Position numbers and translations under genes: made by a program
Notes under the pieces: generated by a model
Databases searched by the model: none
Told to the model about the DNA's origin: nothing
The model's input: the letters and a program-made list of their open reading frames with translations, nothing else
Shown here: piece by piece, positions 4,756-12,686 of the stretch
Position numbering within the stretch: position 1 is the first letter of the stretch
Layout: every line of letters begins with the position of its first letter
Source: Thermodesulfobacteriota bacterium
Lineage (GTDB): Bacteria > Desulfobacterota > BSN033 > UBA1163
Assembly (NCBI GenBank): GCA_030024065.1
Contig: JASEIE010000056.1
Location: 1 to 14,426, forward strand
Direction of reading: 5' to 3'
Length of the DNA stretch: 14,426 bases

Positions 4756-6327
4756 TTAAGAGAATGCTCCCACTTCCTCTTTGAACTTTCCTAATCCGAT
4801 TTCATCAATCAGGTCCGCAGCCTTCTTGTTTGTCTCTTTCAGAAATCTCAAAATCTCCTCCGCAATCTGTAGGGCCTTTTCATCCGTAACAAAATCCACT
4901 ATCTTTTCACCCAGACGGGTGCCCCCAGTTTGCTCATCGTGCATGAAGCAAGGTCCCCGGCCCCCCGCCAGAATGGCGATTCCCTTTCGCTTTTCATAGA
5001 TCGCATCGAAAGGACATGCCCTTATACACAGGCCGCAATTCTTGCATCTCTCGATATCGATTTCTGCTAAGTGATCCTTTACCTCGATGGCCTTTGTCCG
5101 ACAGGCTCTGAGACAGATGCCACATCCATCACATCTCTTCTCATCCACTCCGGGTTCCATAACCCCTGTAAACCCAATATCGGAGAGATGGGAAATTCCG
5201 CAGGAGTTAGGACATCCGGATGCCGAAATCTTTATGTTGAGACTATTCAAATCCAACTTTTTAACAATTTTTTCTATTTCGACCAGCAAAGCTTGGGCAT
5301 CGAAGACTCCATTAACACAGTAACCTCCGAAGCAACTCTGCAGGTTATCGACTCCCTTCTCCAGGGGTTCCATGCCTGCTATTCTGAGTTCTTCCCTGAT
5401 CCTGCCGGTGTCTCCGGGTTTGACGCCCGGAATCTCCGGAGCACCTCGAACAGAAAAGTGAACAAAACCCAAGCCATAGGCCTCGGTAATATCTGCGACC
5501 TTTTTCAGCTGTCTCGAAGTCACCTCGCCATTTGTCGCACGAATTCTTAATGTGGTTCGATCCATTTTGACTCTTTGTTTGGTGTCGCAGGCATGAGGTT
5601 CGGTTACACATCTTTCTCTCAAATTGCAGGTCACTGCTTTCCTGACCTCGCCTTCTCCCAGCCTTCGTATCAAATCGCCAGCCCTCTCTCCTTCCCGGCC
5701 TTCTTTCCTGACGGATTTGATATAATTCTTAACAAATCTGACGCACTCCGCTTCCGAAAGAAGCTCTGCCATTCTCACTCCCACAAAAGGATCTAACCCC
5801 AGTTTCCCTCCCAGGAAAGCATCGAACCCCTTTTCTCCTCCTCGCTCGGTTCCGACGAATCCTATATCTGCAAGAACCCGTGGAGAGGTGCACTGTTTTT
5901 CGCAACCGACAATCGATGTTTTAATTTTGAAGCCCCCCTTGTCTTCTCTCCAGAATTGGTCCAGTTTCTCTCCCAAGCTGATCGGATCCATTACGGCATA
6001 AGGACAAAGGTTCGCATCATAGCAGACATCGGCGTTCCTGACTCGCTTCCCGCAGCGGTCGAACTCCAGGTCGATCTCTTTCAATTCTTCCTTCACCGAT
6101 CCGATGTCTTTAAAATGGACATGGGGGATGATCGGAAATTGTCGAGTAGAGAAGAGGATATAACCCCTGCCGTATTTCTCTGCCAGACCAGCGACTTTCC
6201 GTAATTTCTTTGCATCCATATTGTCACAGACCGCTCTCACCCAGACTGAAAACATATCTTTTTCTCTTAATTTGACGATCCCACCTTTTTTCAGTTCCTC
6301 AAGGTTTACTTCTGTTTTTCCAGTCAT
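4756..6327 (-). CDS. Siroheme sulfite reductase-like protein, two tandem copies plus 2x[4Fe-4S] ferredoxin domain
   Basis: This 523-residue cytosolic enzyme would reduce sulfite (or nitrite) with six electrons at siroheme coupled to [4Fe-4S]. It is built of two homologous units. Unit 1 (about 15-235) has the half-domain ending FSTRQFPIIP (59-68), then C102-x5-C108 and C142-x3-C146 and a 'GGKLG...GDLIRRLG' tail. Unit 2 (about 257-520) has FSVRGAPEIP, then C332-x4-C337 and C372-x3-C376 (SGCPNSCG). A ferredoxin domain follows (C399/402/405/409 and C428/431/434/438), then the 'GGTRLG...ADLIDEIG' tail. The linker adds C234, C240 and C247. It resembles DsrAB or AsrC-like units joined in one chain. 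The start ATG has GGAAGGGAG upstream and follows the exporter gene after 19 bases, so the two are one operon. The CX4C in unit 2 is a departure from the usual CX5C. Confidence 0.88.
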   Translation of the reverse strand: MTGKTEVNLEELKKGGIVKLREKDMFSVWVRAVCDNMDAKKLRKVAGLAEKYGRGYILFSTRQFPIIPHVHFKDIGSVKEELKEIDLEFDRCGKRVRNADVCYDANLCPYAVMDPISLGEKLDQFWREDKGGFKIKTSIVGCEKQCTSPRVLADIGFVGTERGGEKGFDAFLGGKLGLDPFVGVRMAELLSEAECVRFVKNYIKSVRKEGREGERAGDLIRRLGEGEVRKAVTCNLRERCVTEPHACDTKQRVKMDRTTLRIRATNGEVTSRQLKKVADITEAYGLGFVHFSVRGAPEIPGVKPGDTGRIREELRIAGMEPLEKGVDNLQSCFGGYCVNGVFDAQALLVEIEKIVKKLDLNSLNIKISASGCPNSCGISHLSDIGFTGVMEPGVDEKRCDGCGICLRACRTKAIEVKDHLAEIDIERCKNCGLCIRACPFDAIYEKRKGIAILAGGRGPCFMHDEQTGGTRLGEKIVDFVTDEKALQIAEEILRFLKETNKKAADLIDEIGLGKFKEEVGAFS

Positions 6328-6346
6328 GGATTTCCAATCTCCCTTC

Positions 6347-7873
6347 CTATTGAATCACTGGTGTTGAGAAAATGAATCCCCCAAAGAGAAGATACGCCAG
6401 GATGAGTGTCCAGATGACATTAAAGGCTTGGGCTCCGATGAAGGCCAGTGCCGGCCGGCCTCTCCCCATGCCAAACAGTTCGGTGAAACGAGTCTCTAAA
6501 CCAATTGATGTAAAGGTCAATGCAAACCAGACTGTCCTTAATCCAGCAAGTATGCCCTTGGTCTCTTTCACAAGGCCTGGGTCAAGCAGGAAAGAGAAGA
6601 CAAAAGAGGCGATCAAGAAACCGAGGACAAATTTCGGGAATCGTTCCCAGATGACTCTGATACTTGGCCGCTCTCCGGTTTGCGTCCCCTTTTTCAAAGT
6701 CCACCAGATCGAAAGGAGAAATGCTGCCACTCCGATCAGAACATTTTGTGAGAATTTGACGATCGTCCCAACTTTCATGGCAATCTCACTAATGAGAGCG
6801 CCCGCTGCCACCACAGAACCTGTCGTATCAAGGGTCCCACCAAGCCAAGCCCCTGCGATGATATCAGGGATGCCGAATGCCCTGGCGATCCATGGTTCTA
6901 AAACCATCATGGGAACCGCGACAATTAGAATAAGTGAGATAGTGTAGGAGAGTTTCTTCTTGTCGCCCTGGATAGCCCCGCAAGCAGCGATAGCAGCAGA
7001 GACGCCACAGATGGAGACCCCCGTTGCGAGCATTGCAGAGAGTTCGTCATCAACTTTGAGCTTCTTTCCCAACCAGAAGCACGCATACCACACAACAAAA
7101 ACAACTAACAGGGCCTGAACGATACCAATGGCGCCAGCCTGGAGAATCTCAAAAAAGAGAATTCCTGCTCCTAAAATCACCAGACCTGTTTTGATATAGT
7201 ATTCAGTCCTAACCGCTTCCTTCAGCCAGTCAGGAACCCCGATGACATTGCTGATGAAGAGGCCGATGAGGAGGGCGAAGATAACATATTCGAAACCCAA
7301 GTAATTGATTGTGGCATTTCCTGCAATGAATTGAGAGAGCCATGAAAGACCATAGACAATCGGAAAGCCTATGATGAAGGTACCCACTTTGCCACCCATC
7401 TGCGCTATCCCTAAAGCAGTGAGGACAAGAAGCGCGATTCCTATATAAACTGATTTGAGGATATTCCCCGTTGAAAAGACTTTACTGGCGAGGGCCCCGG
7501 CCCCTTCACTCAGTTTTTTGCTGAGGTCACCCCCTTTTTTCCTGAGGCCGGGATCCTCGGTCGTCTTTACAGTATCTCCGAATTTCTTGGCGGCGCTTTG
7601 GATAGCTACCCGATCGCCAGCATCGATTGCGGCCTTCAGGGCGGTGCCGGCTATGGAAAGATTTTTCTCGCCCTTAGTCTCGGCGTCTTTAATAAACTTT
7701 TCGAGCTTAAGCTTTGATTCCGCGACCGTAGTGCTAAATTCTCTCGCTGTTGCCCATTTAAAGGTCGGCATCTGTGGCCTTACTCCGACGAGAACAAACA
7801 CGATGACGAGAAACCCTAACCAAACAGCCAGCCAGTCCTCTGTCTTAAATTCTTTTTTTATTAACTCTACCAT
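6347..7873 (-). CDS. YeiH/UPF0324-family putative sulfite/sulfate exporter with extended N-terminus
   Basis: This integral inner-membrane protein of about 508 residues belongs to the YeiH family (often called putative sulfate exporters). The family core starts near residue 140 and shows typical stretches: 'TGLVILGAGILFFEILQAG', 'SAMLATGVSICGVSAAIAA', 'AGAWLGGTLDTTGSVVAAGA' and 'VRTVWF'-like helices near the end. Usual family members are about 330-350 residues. Here a first membrane helix (about 17-32) is followed by some 100 soluble, lysine- and alanine-rich residues (34-137). AGGAGG is too close to the ATG at 7879 but eight bases before the ATG at 7873, which I prefer. The sulfite reductase follows after 19 bases. 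Context supports export of sulfite or a related sulfur oxyanion, but family function is not firmly established. Confidence 0.85.
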   Translation of the reverse strand: MVELIKKEFKTEDWLAVWLGFLVIVFVLVGVRPQMPTFKWATAREFSTTVAESKLKLEKFIKDAETKGEKNLSIAGTALKAAIDAGDRVAIQSAAKKFGDTVKTTEDPGLRKKGGDLSKKLSEGAGALASKVFSTGNILKSVYIGIALLVLTALGIAQMGGKVGTFIIGFPIVYGLSWLSQFIAGNATINYLGFEYVIFALLIGLFISNVIGVPDWLKEAVRTEYYIKTGLVILGAGILFFEILQAGAIGIVQALLVVFVVWYACFWLGKKLKVDDELSAMLATGVSICGVSAAIAACGAIQGDKKKLSYTISLILIVAVPMMVLEPWIARAFGIPDIIAGAWLGGTLDTTGSVVAAGALISEIAMKVGTIVKFSQNVLIGVAAFLLSIWWTLKKGTQTGERPSIRVIWERFPKFVLGFLIASFVFSFLLDPGLVKETKGILAGLRTVWFALTFTSIGLETRFTELFGMGRGRPALAFIGAQAFNVIWTLILAYLLFGGFIFSTPVIQ

Positions 7874-7935
7874 TTCCATTACCTCCTAAGAATTGTTAAA
7901 GGGGATGCTAAAATTACTTACCTACAAAAAAGAAA

Positions 7936-7974
7936 GGCTAAAAAGACTTAAGTCTTGATTAAGTCCTTTTAGCC
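7936..7974 (-). terminator. Rho-independent terminator after the Liv/methyltransferase/TusA operon
   Basis: GGCTAAAA-x-GACTTAA pairs with TTAAGTC-x-TTTTAGCC around a 7-base loop, 15 pairs with one mismatch. On the minus strand it is followed by TTTCTTTTTTG. It sits about 33 bases beyond the second tusA-like stop and before the exporter gene, so it separates the two minus-strand operons. The stem is A+T-rich, so some read-through is possible. Confidence 0.75.
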
Positions 7975-8007
7975 TCCAGTTGTCTGGTCAGCGTAGAGGG
8001 ATTTATT

Positions 8008-8262
8008 CTAACCCCCCATGTTTGAGTTCTGCCTTTCCACAAGAATGATGAAGTAGTTTTTGGTTTGTTTTATCTCTAAAATCTTATGCCCCTCTTCTTT
8101 AGCGCTTCGAGAAATGTTGGAAATTTCCTCTCTATCGTCGAGCGATATCTCCAAGACCTGCCCTATCTCCATCTCTTCAAGTTTCAACTTCGTTTTCACA
8201 TAATGGAGTGGACAATCAAGCTCTCTCAAATCTAAGGTCTGGGCAATGTTTACCCCTTCCAT
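8008..8262 (-). CDS. TusA/SirA-family sulfur carrier-like protein (copy 2)
   Basis: This 84-residue cytosolic protein begins MEGVNIAQTLDLRELDCPLH, followed by YVKTKLKLEEMEIGQ, and carries the carrier cysteine at residue 17. A longer reading from 8322 overlaps the methyltransferase gene and lacks a site; AGGAGGAGG just before the ATG at 8262 decides the start. The motif is CPLH, again without the second proline of CPxP. It is a clear paralogue of the gene at 4379-4621, including the shared 'EEGHKILEI' block. It is the last gene of the operon, 14 bases after the UroD/MtaA-type gene and before a terminator. That position suggests a sulfur-carrier step in the pathway served by the operon (inference). 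Confidence 0.85.
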   Translation of the reverse strand: MEGVNIAQTLDLRELDCPLHYVKTKLKLEEMEIGQVLEISLDDREEISNISRSAKEEGHKILEIKQTKNYFIILVERQNSNMGG

Positions 8263-8276
8263 GACCTCCTCCTTTT

Positions 8277-9308
8277 CTACGAAAGATAGTACCCGTACTT
8301 CTCTGTTGCATCCATAAACCATCTGACTCTTTCAACTGATCCTGCCCATGGAACCTCACATCCCGTAGAGAGGATAAAAGCACTCTCTTTTGCCGCCATG
8401 TCAATGCAGGCTTGCACTGCCTGCTCCATTTCTCCCTTTGTGCCAGAGAAGAAGAGGTTGGTATTGACATTACCGATGATTACCGCCTTTTTTCGGTTTA
8501 GTTCTACCATTCTAGCCAAGGAGGATTTAGCATCGATGCTTAGGGCATCGGCGCCTGTGTTAATGAGATCTTCCATAATAGGATCGACATAACCACAGAC
8601 ATGGAGGGTGACCCCGATCTTCTTTGAATGCATCTTTTCCATCAGTCTTTTGTGATAAGGAAAGACGAATTGTCGGTAAATTTTGGGAGAAATCAGACTG
8701 CAAGAGGCCGGAGCCTCTGAGAAACTGACGCCCACTCCAGCATTGGATTGGACAGCGAGAGCATATTTTGAAGCCACCTCCAAGGTGAATTCCATAAGGG
8801 AATGGACAAAATTTGGATCCTTTGAGCAATCCCGTATCAACACTTCTGCTTCTCTAAGACCGATGGCGATGGCCCAAGGGCCACACACGACGCTCCCCAC
8901 GGCAGAGTCTTTCACGTTCTCCTTCACCCTTTTACAGGCATCAATATAGTAAGGCATCCTCCCATCTTTCTCAGGGTTTGGGATTTTGAAGTTCTTAAAA
9001 TTTTCTTTATCTTTCAACACATGAGTCTTAGAGATGCAGGGGCTATCATCTGGAAATTTTAGTTCGTTGCCCAGGGCTTCCACCTCGATTAAAAGGTCTG
9101 CCATCATGACGATGATGTCGGGATGAAAGGTTTCATGGGCAAGGAGTTGGGCCTGAGCAAACTTCTCGCTATCCGTCAAAAATTCCTTGATGGAGAAGGA
9201 TGCCAATTTTGCATTGAAATGTCCTAAAATAGGATAGTAAGGAACTCGATCGGTAAACTCCCTTTTAAACGCTGCTGCTACATGTTGCTTTCCAGTATAT
9301 TTCGACAT
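8277..9308 (-). CDS. Uroporphyrinogen decarboxylase-family protein, probably a zinc methyltransferase of the MtaA/CmuA type
   Basis: This 343-residue cytosolic protein has the URO-D fold. The zinc-ligand pattern of corrinoid-dependent methyltransferases is present: H236-x-C238 (TLHVCGYVDPIMEDL) and C317 (LSTGCEVPW). This separates it from true haem-pathway HemE, as in MtaA, MtbA and CmuA, which move methyl groups between a corrinoid protein and a thiol. Other conserved blocks are 'SEAPASCSLISPKIYRQFVFPYHK' (split here as positions 197-220) and 'IGNVNTNLFFSGT'. The start has GAGAGGG before the ATG. It follows livF after 24 bases and precedes tusA copy 2 by 14 bases. No corrinoid protein gene is in the window. 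The methyl donor is unknown; a methylated sulfur compound is a reasonable guess from context only. Confidence 0.82.
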   Translation of the reverse strand: MSKYTGKQHVAAAFKREFTDRVPYYPILGHFNAKLASFSIKEFLTDSEKFAQAQLLAHETFHPDIIVMMADLLIEVEALGNELKFPDDSPCISKTHVLKDKENFKNFKIPNPEKDGRMPYYIDACKRVKENVKDSAVGSVVCGPWAIAIGLREAEVLIRDCSKDPNFVHSLMEFTLEVASKYALAVQSNAGVGVSFSEAPASCSLISPKIYRQFVFPYHKRLMEKMHSKKIGVTLHVCGYVDPIMEDLINTGADALSIDAKSSLARMVELNRKKAVIIGNVNTNLFFSGTKGEMEQAVQACIDMAAKESAFILSTGCEVPWAGSVERVRWFMDATEKYGYYLS

Positions 9309-9332
9309 AAATCCCTCTCGAAGAGGATCTGG

Positions 9333-10034
9333 TTAAATATGAACCCCCAGATACCGTTGTTGTGTGGTTTCATCAGCAATGAGCTCTTTGGCTAAGCCTT
9401 CATAAACGATCCTTCCTTTTTCAATGATATAAATCCTTTTACAAATGTTTAACGCCATCTTGATGTTCTGCTCAACCAATAGAAGGCTAACCCCTTTTTC
9501 ATTAATTGATCGAATGGTCTCTTGAATGATGTTCACTAAGATGGGCATCAGCCCTTCTGTGGGTTCATCAAGAAGCATCAGTTTCGGTTTGGTGATGAGG
9601 CCCCTTGCGATGGCAAGCATCTGTTGTTCCCCTCCGGAGAGGGTCCCCCCAGGTTGGGAGAGCCTTTCTTTCAACTGGGGAAAGTATTCAAATATCTGAT
9701 CGAGAAGTTCTTGATCTATTTCCCGATGGACTAAGGCAATCTTAATGTTTTCCATGACTGTGAGTTTTGGGAAGATATGCCTTCCTTGGGGGACATAGCC
9801 AATCCCCAATCTGGGGATGCGATGGGGGGGAAGGTAAGAGGCATGGTTATCATCAAATAGGACATGGCCTGTTTTGGGCGGGACGAGTCCCATGATGCTT
9901 TTGAGGGTGGTGGTCTTTCCCATCCCATTTCTGCCGAGGAGGCCGACCAATTCCCCTCCCTTCACTTCGAGGAAGAGGTCGTGTAGAACATGGCTCTTGC
10001 CATAAAAGGTATTGATCCCTTTAACCTCTAACAT
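9333..10034 (-). CDS. livF: Branched-chain amino acid-type ABC transporter, ATP-binding protein LivF
   Basis: This 233-residue ATPase is of the Liv (HAAT) importer class and acts at the inner face of the membrane. Walker A is GRNGMGKT (34-41), the Q-loop region reads 'GYVPQGRHIFP', the signature is LSGGEQQ (132-138), and Walker B with the catalytic glutamate is LLDEPTEG (154-161). The 'TVMENI' and 'GLMPILVNIIQ' blocks are typical of LivF rather than LivG. Its ATG directly follows the livG stop (TGAATG), a sign of translational coupling, with GGGAG inside the livG end as ribosome binding site. The solute is not determined by this subunit. Confidence 0.93.
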   Translation of the reverse strand: MLEVKGINTFYGKSHVLHDLFLEVKGGELVGLLGRNGMGKTTTLKSIMGLVPPKTGHVLFDDNHASYLPPHRIPRLGIGYVPQGRHIFPKLTVMENIKIALVHREIDQELLDQIFEYFPQLKERLSQPGGTLSGGEQQMLAIARGLITKPKLMLLDEPTEGLMPILVNIIQETIRSINEKGVSLLLVEQNIKMALNICKRIYIIEKGRIVYEGLAKELIADETTQQRYLGVHI

Positions 10035-10784
10035 TCACTCGCTCCCTAAATATATCCTCTTCACCTCTTTATCCCCTTTGATCTCCTCCGGGGTGCCCTC
10101 CGCAATCTTTTCCCCATAATGGAGGACGGTGATCCTTTCCGCAAGCCCCATCACCACCTCCATATCATGCTCGACTAAGAGGATAGTGAGCTTGGATGCC
10201 AATTCTCTGATTTTCCCCACAAGGACCTTCGTCTCCCCAGGCCCCAAACCCGCAGTGGGTTCGTCGAGGAGTAAAAGTTCAGGTTCTGTGCCCAGGGCGA
10301 GGGCAATTTCAAGGAGCCTCTGATCCCCATAGGAAATATCAGAAGCAGGTTGGTCTTTCTTTTCTATAAGACCGACCGTACTGATCAAAGCCTCTGTTTT
10401 TTCCCGAACATCCGTCAGGCTCATGGCATGAATGAAAGGGTTTAAAATCCGTTTTCTGGATTGGACGGAACTCCAGACATTTTCGAAAACGGTTAAATTC
10501 GGAAAGATGCTCGTGATTTGAAGGGTCCTCGCAATCCCCTTGTGAGATATCTTATAGGAGGGAAGCCCTGTAATATCTTCGCCTCTAAAAAAGATCTTCC
10601 CTTCATTGGGCGAGAGGGTTCCTGTGATGAGGTTGAAGAGGGTCGTTTTCCCAGCTCCGTTTGGACCGATGATAGCCCTCAACTCTCCTTTCTTGAGATT
10701 GAGGTCGAGGCCATTGATAGCGACTAATCCACCGAAATATTTTTTCAACTTCTCTATTTTTAAGATTTCAGGGTTGTCTTCCAA
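10035..10784 (-). CDS. livG: Branched-chain amino acid-type ABC transporter, ATP-binding protein LivG
   Basis: This 249-residue ATPase pairs with LivF. Walker A is GPNGAGKTT (40-48), the Q-loop is LQITSIFPNLTVFENV (Q89), the signature reads SYGDQRLLEIA as is usual for LivG, and Walker B is LLDEPTAGL (172-180). The start is a TTG at 10784, overlapping the end of livM by 17 bases; no in-frame ATG occurs until residue 121, so TTG is needed. AAGGGGG lies about nine bases upstream. The overlap with livM and the abutting livF indicate one tight operon. Confidence 0.92.
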   Translation of the reverse strand: MEDNPEILKIEKLKKYFGGLVAINGLDLNLKKGELRAIIGPNGAGKTTLFNLITGTLSPNEGKIFFRGEDITGLPSYKISHKGIARTLQITSIFPNLTVFENVWSSVQSRKRILNPFIHAMSLTDVREKTEALISTVGLIEKKDQPASDISYGDQRLLEIALALGTEPELLLLDEPTAGLGPGETKVLVGKIRELASKLTILLVEHDMEVVMGLAERITVLHYGEKIAEGTPEEIKGDKEVKRIYLGSE

Positions 10785-11736
10785 GAAATTTAACCCCCTT
10801 TATCCTCTCTTTAATGATTCCAACTATTCCCTGAGGAGAGATGATCACGACCGTAATTAAGATAATTCCAACAAGGATCGGAAAATTTCGGAACCAGGAA
10901 CTGATGTAATCCGTGAAGAGGATTAATATCCCAGCGCCCACCATCGGACCGATCAGCGTCCCTGCTCCTCCGATGACGGTCCATACCACTGCCTCTCCTG
11001 AGACGGTCCAATATAGAAATTCGACACTCGTATATCTCGATGTGAGAGCATACAATGCTCCGCTTAAACCGCTGAAGGTACCTGCAATGACGAAAGAGAT
11101 CAATTTATAGCGAGCCGTATTATAGCCGATGAGCCTCGCCCGATCCTCATTCTCCTTGATGAGCTGGAAGACCTTCCCCACCGGAGAGTTGAGAAACCTT
11201 CGGCACAAGAAGTAGGATGGAATGACAAACATTAAGACAAAGTAATAGTTGATTAAAGAATTGGCAAAGGTAAGGTTTGGAGTAAAAGAGAAGAGGGCAG
11301 GGGTAGGAATGGAAAGGCCATGTTCCCCACCTGTGACAGACTTCCAATCTAATGAGATAAAGAAGAAAACGAGGCCAAAGATAAAGGTGATGATCACAAA
11401 ATAAGCCCCACTGACTCGAATAGAGAAAAAACCGACAAAGGCAGAAAAGAGGATGGCCATCGCCAATGCGAGAAGAATGGCTATCCAAATCCCTGGGTTG
11501 AGGTGGATGATGGCAATGGCCACCGTATAAGATCCCACTCCAAAAAAGAGGGCCTGACCGAAACTGAGCATGCCCGTGTATCCGTAAATAATATCAAAGG
11601 CAAGGGCGAAGAGTCCCCAGATTAAAATTTCGGTCAATATCCTCTTGTAATAAGAACCTAAAAACGGAGGGACAAAAATCATTAAGAGGAAAACTCCTGC
11701 GATGATAAGAGATTTACCAAACTTTCCCATCTTCAC
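10768..11736 (-). CDS. livM: Branched-chain amino acid-type ABC transporter, permease LivM
   Basis: This 322-residue inner-membrane permease has about eight to ten hydrophobic helices. The LivM hallmarks are 'GYTGMLSFGQALFFGVGSYTVAI', 'GAYFVIITFIFGLVFFFI', 'IKENEDRARLIGYNTARYKLISFVIAGTFSGLSGALYAL' (in segments from about 195 to 232) and 'GAGTLIGPMVGAGILI'. The EAA-like coupling loop is the 'ENEDRARLIGYNTARYK' segment. Its ATG overlaps the livH stop by four bases (ATGA). It forms the translocation channel with LivH. Confidence 0.93.
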   Translation of the reverse strand: MKMGKFGKSLIIAGVFLLMIFVPPFLGSYYKRILTEILIWGLFALAFDIIYGYTGMLSFGQALFFGVGSYTVAIAIIHLNPGIWIAILLALAMAILFSAFVGFFSIRVSGAYFVIITFIFGLVFFFISLDWKSVTGGEHGLSIPTPALFSFTPNLTFANSLINYYFVLMFVIPSYFLCRRFLNSPVGKVFQLIKENEDRARLIGYNTARYKLISFVIAGTFSGLSGALYALTSRYTSVEFLYWTVSGEAVVWTVIGGAGTLIGPMVGAGILILFTDYISSWFRNFPILVGIILITVVIISPQGIVGIIKERIKGVKFLGRQP

Positions 11737-12599
11737 CTCTCTTTTCCAAAAAGGCCTTCTGGACGGACCATCAGGACGGTGATCATAAACACCAATGAAA
11801 AGACCCTGGCAATGACAGGACTTACAAAAACACTTGAAATCCCTTCCAGTTCCCCTATTAAAATGGCCGCCAGAACAGAACCTTTGATACTCCCCAGACC
11901 CCCTACGATGACAACGATGAAGGCGATGACGAGGATATCCAATCCCATCTTAAAACTGACGACGACGATCGGGGCGGCAAGAACACCTCCCAGGCCTGCG
12001 ACCAAAGCCCCCAATCCAAAGGTCATAAAGTAGACGGCATTGGCCGGTATCCCGAGGCCAATGGCCATCTCCCTATCGTACTGCACCGCCCTCATCCAGA
12101 GTCCATATTTGGTTTTATATAGAAATAGCCAAAGTCCTGAGAGAGTCAGTAATGAAAAGATGGCAACAAAAATTCGATAAAAGGGATATCGGAATCCCAC
12201 CAGGGGAAATCCTCCATCGATGGGAGGCAACAATCTTTGAGGAGCTCCACCGAAGGTCGCTAATGCCAACTGTTGGAAGATGAGTAAAAGACCGAAGGTC
12301 ACAATGATTGTAATCACTGGCTTCCCTTCCACAGGCCGGATCACTCCCCTTTCCAGACAGAGACCAATTCCTCCTACAATGAGCGGAGCGAGGAAAAGGG
12401 CAAGCCAGAAATTTCCAGTCACCCGTTCTATGTAGAAGGCAATGATCGCTCCCATCATGTAGAATGCTCCGTGAGCAACATTGATCACATGTAGGAGCCC
12501 AAAGATCAATGTTAAACCAAGGGCGATCAGGGCAACGATGAAACCCCAGACCAGACCATTGATCGCCTGGAAAAAGATCTGGGAAAGGTATGCCTCCAC
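11733..12599 (-). CDS. livH: Branched-chain amino acid-type ABC transporter, permease LivH
   Basis: This inner-membrane permease of about 288 residues partners LivM. Typical blocks are 'GLVWGFIVALIALGLTLIFGLLHVINVAHGAFYMMGA', 'IVTFGLLLIFQQLALATFG', 'RAVQYDREMAIGLGIPANAVYFMTFGLGALVAGLGGVLAAP' (in segments) and 'VIVGGLGSIKGSVLAAILIG'. A longer reading begins at 12683, but its first 28 residues are charged, glycine-rich and unlike the family. The GTG at 12599 (VEAYLSQIFFQAINGL) has AGGAGGAGG just upstream and gives a normal length, so I choose it. That leaves 87 bases after the binding-protein gene. Confidence 0.9.
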   Translation of the reverse strand: MEAYLSQIFFQAINGLVWGFIVALIALGLTLIFGLLHVINVAHGAFYMMGAIIAFYIERVTGNFWLALFLAPLIVGGIGLCLERGVIRPVEGKPVITIIVTFGLLLIFQQLALATFGGAPQRLLPPIDGGFPLVGFRYPFYRIFVAIFSLLTLSGLWLFLYKTKYGLWMRAVQYDREMAIGLGIPANAVYFMTFGLGALVAGLGGVLAAPIVVVSFKMGLDILVIAFIVVIVGGLGSIKGSVLAAILIGELEGISSVFVSPVIARVFSLVFMITVLMVRPEGLFGKER

Positions 12600-12636
12600 T
12601 TCCTCCTCCTGATAAAAAACCAAACGATAGCCAGGG

Positions 12637-12670
12637 ATCAGGCCATCTCCTCCATCAGAGAAGGCCCGAT
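12637..12670 (-). other. Intercistronic stem-loop between the binding-protein and livH genes
   Basis: On the minus-strand transcript ATCGGGCC pairs with GGCCTGAT over eight bases with one G-U pair, and CTC/GAG can extend it inward. Such hairpins behind binding-protein genes often protect the upstream mRNA or partly stop transcription, giving more binding protein than permease. That role here is inferred; a T-run occurs only some 15 bases later. Confidence 0.35.
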
Positions 12671-12686
12671 CCATTTCACTCAAAAA

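Noticed and set aside
5071..5550. Plus-strand 159-codon frame
   Set aside because: Antisense to the ferredoxin and siroheme motifs of the sulfite reductase; shadow only.
6372..6947. Plus-strand 191-codon frame
   Set aside because: Lies wholly opposite the YeiH-family gene, whose membrane helices and motifs are convincing; composition is that of an antisense frame.
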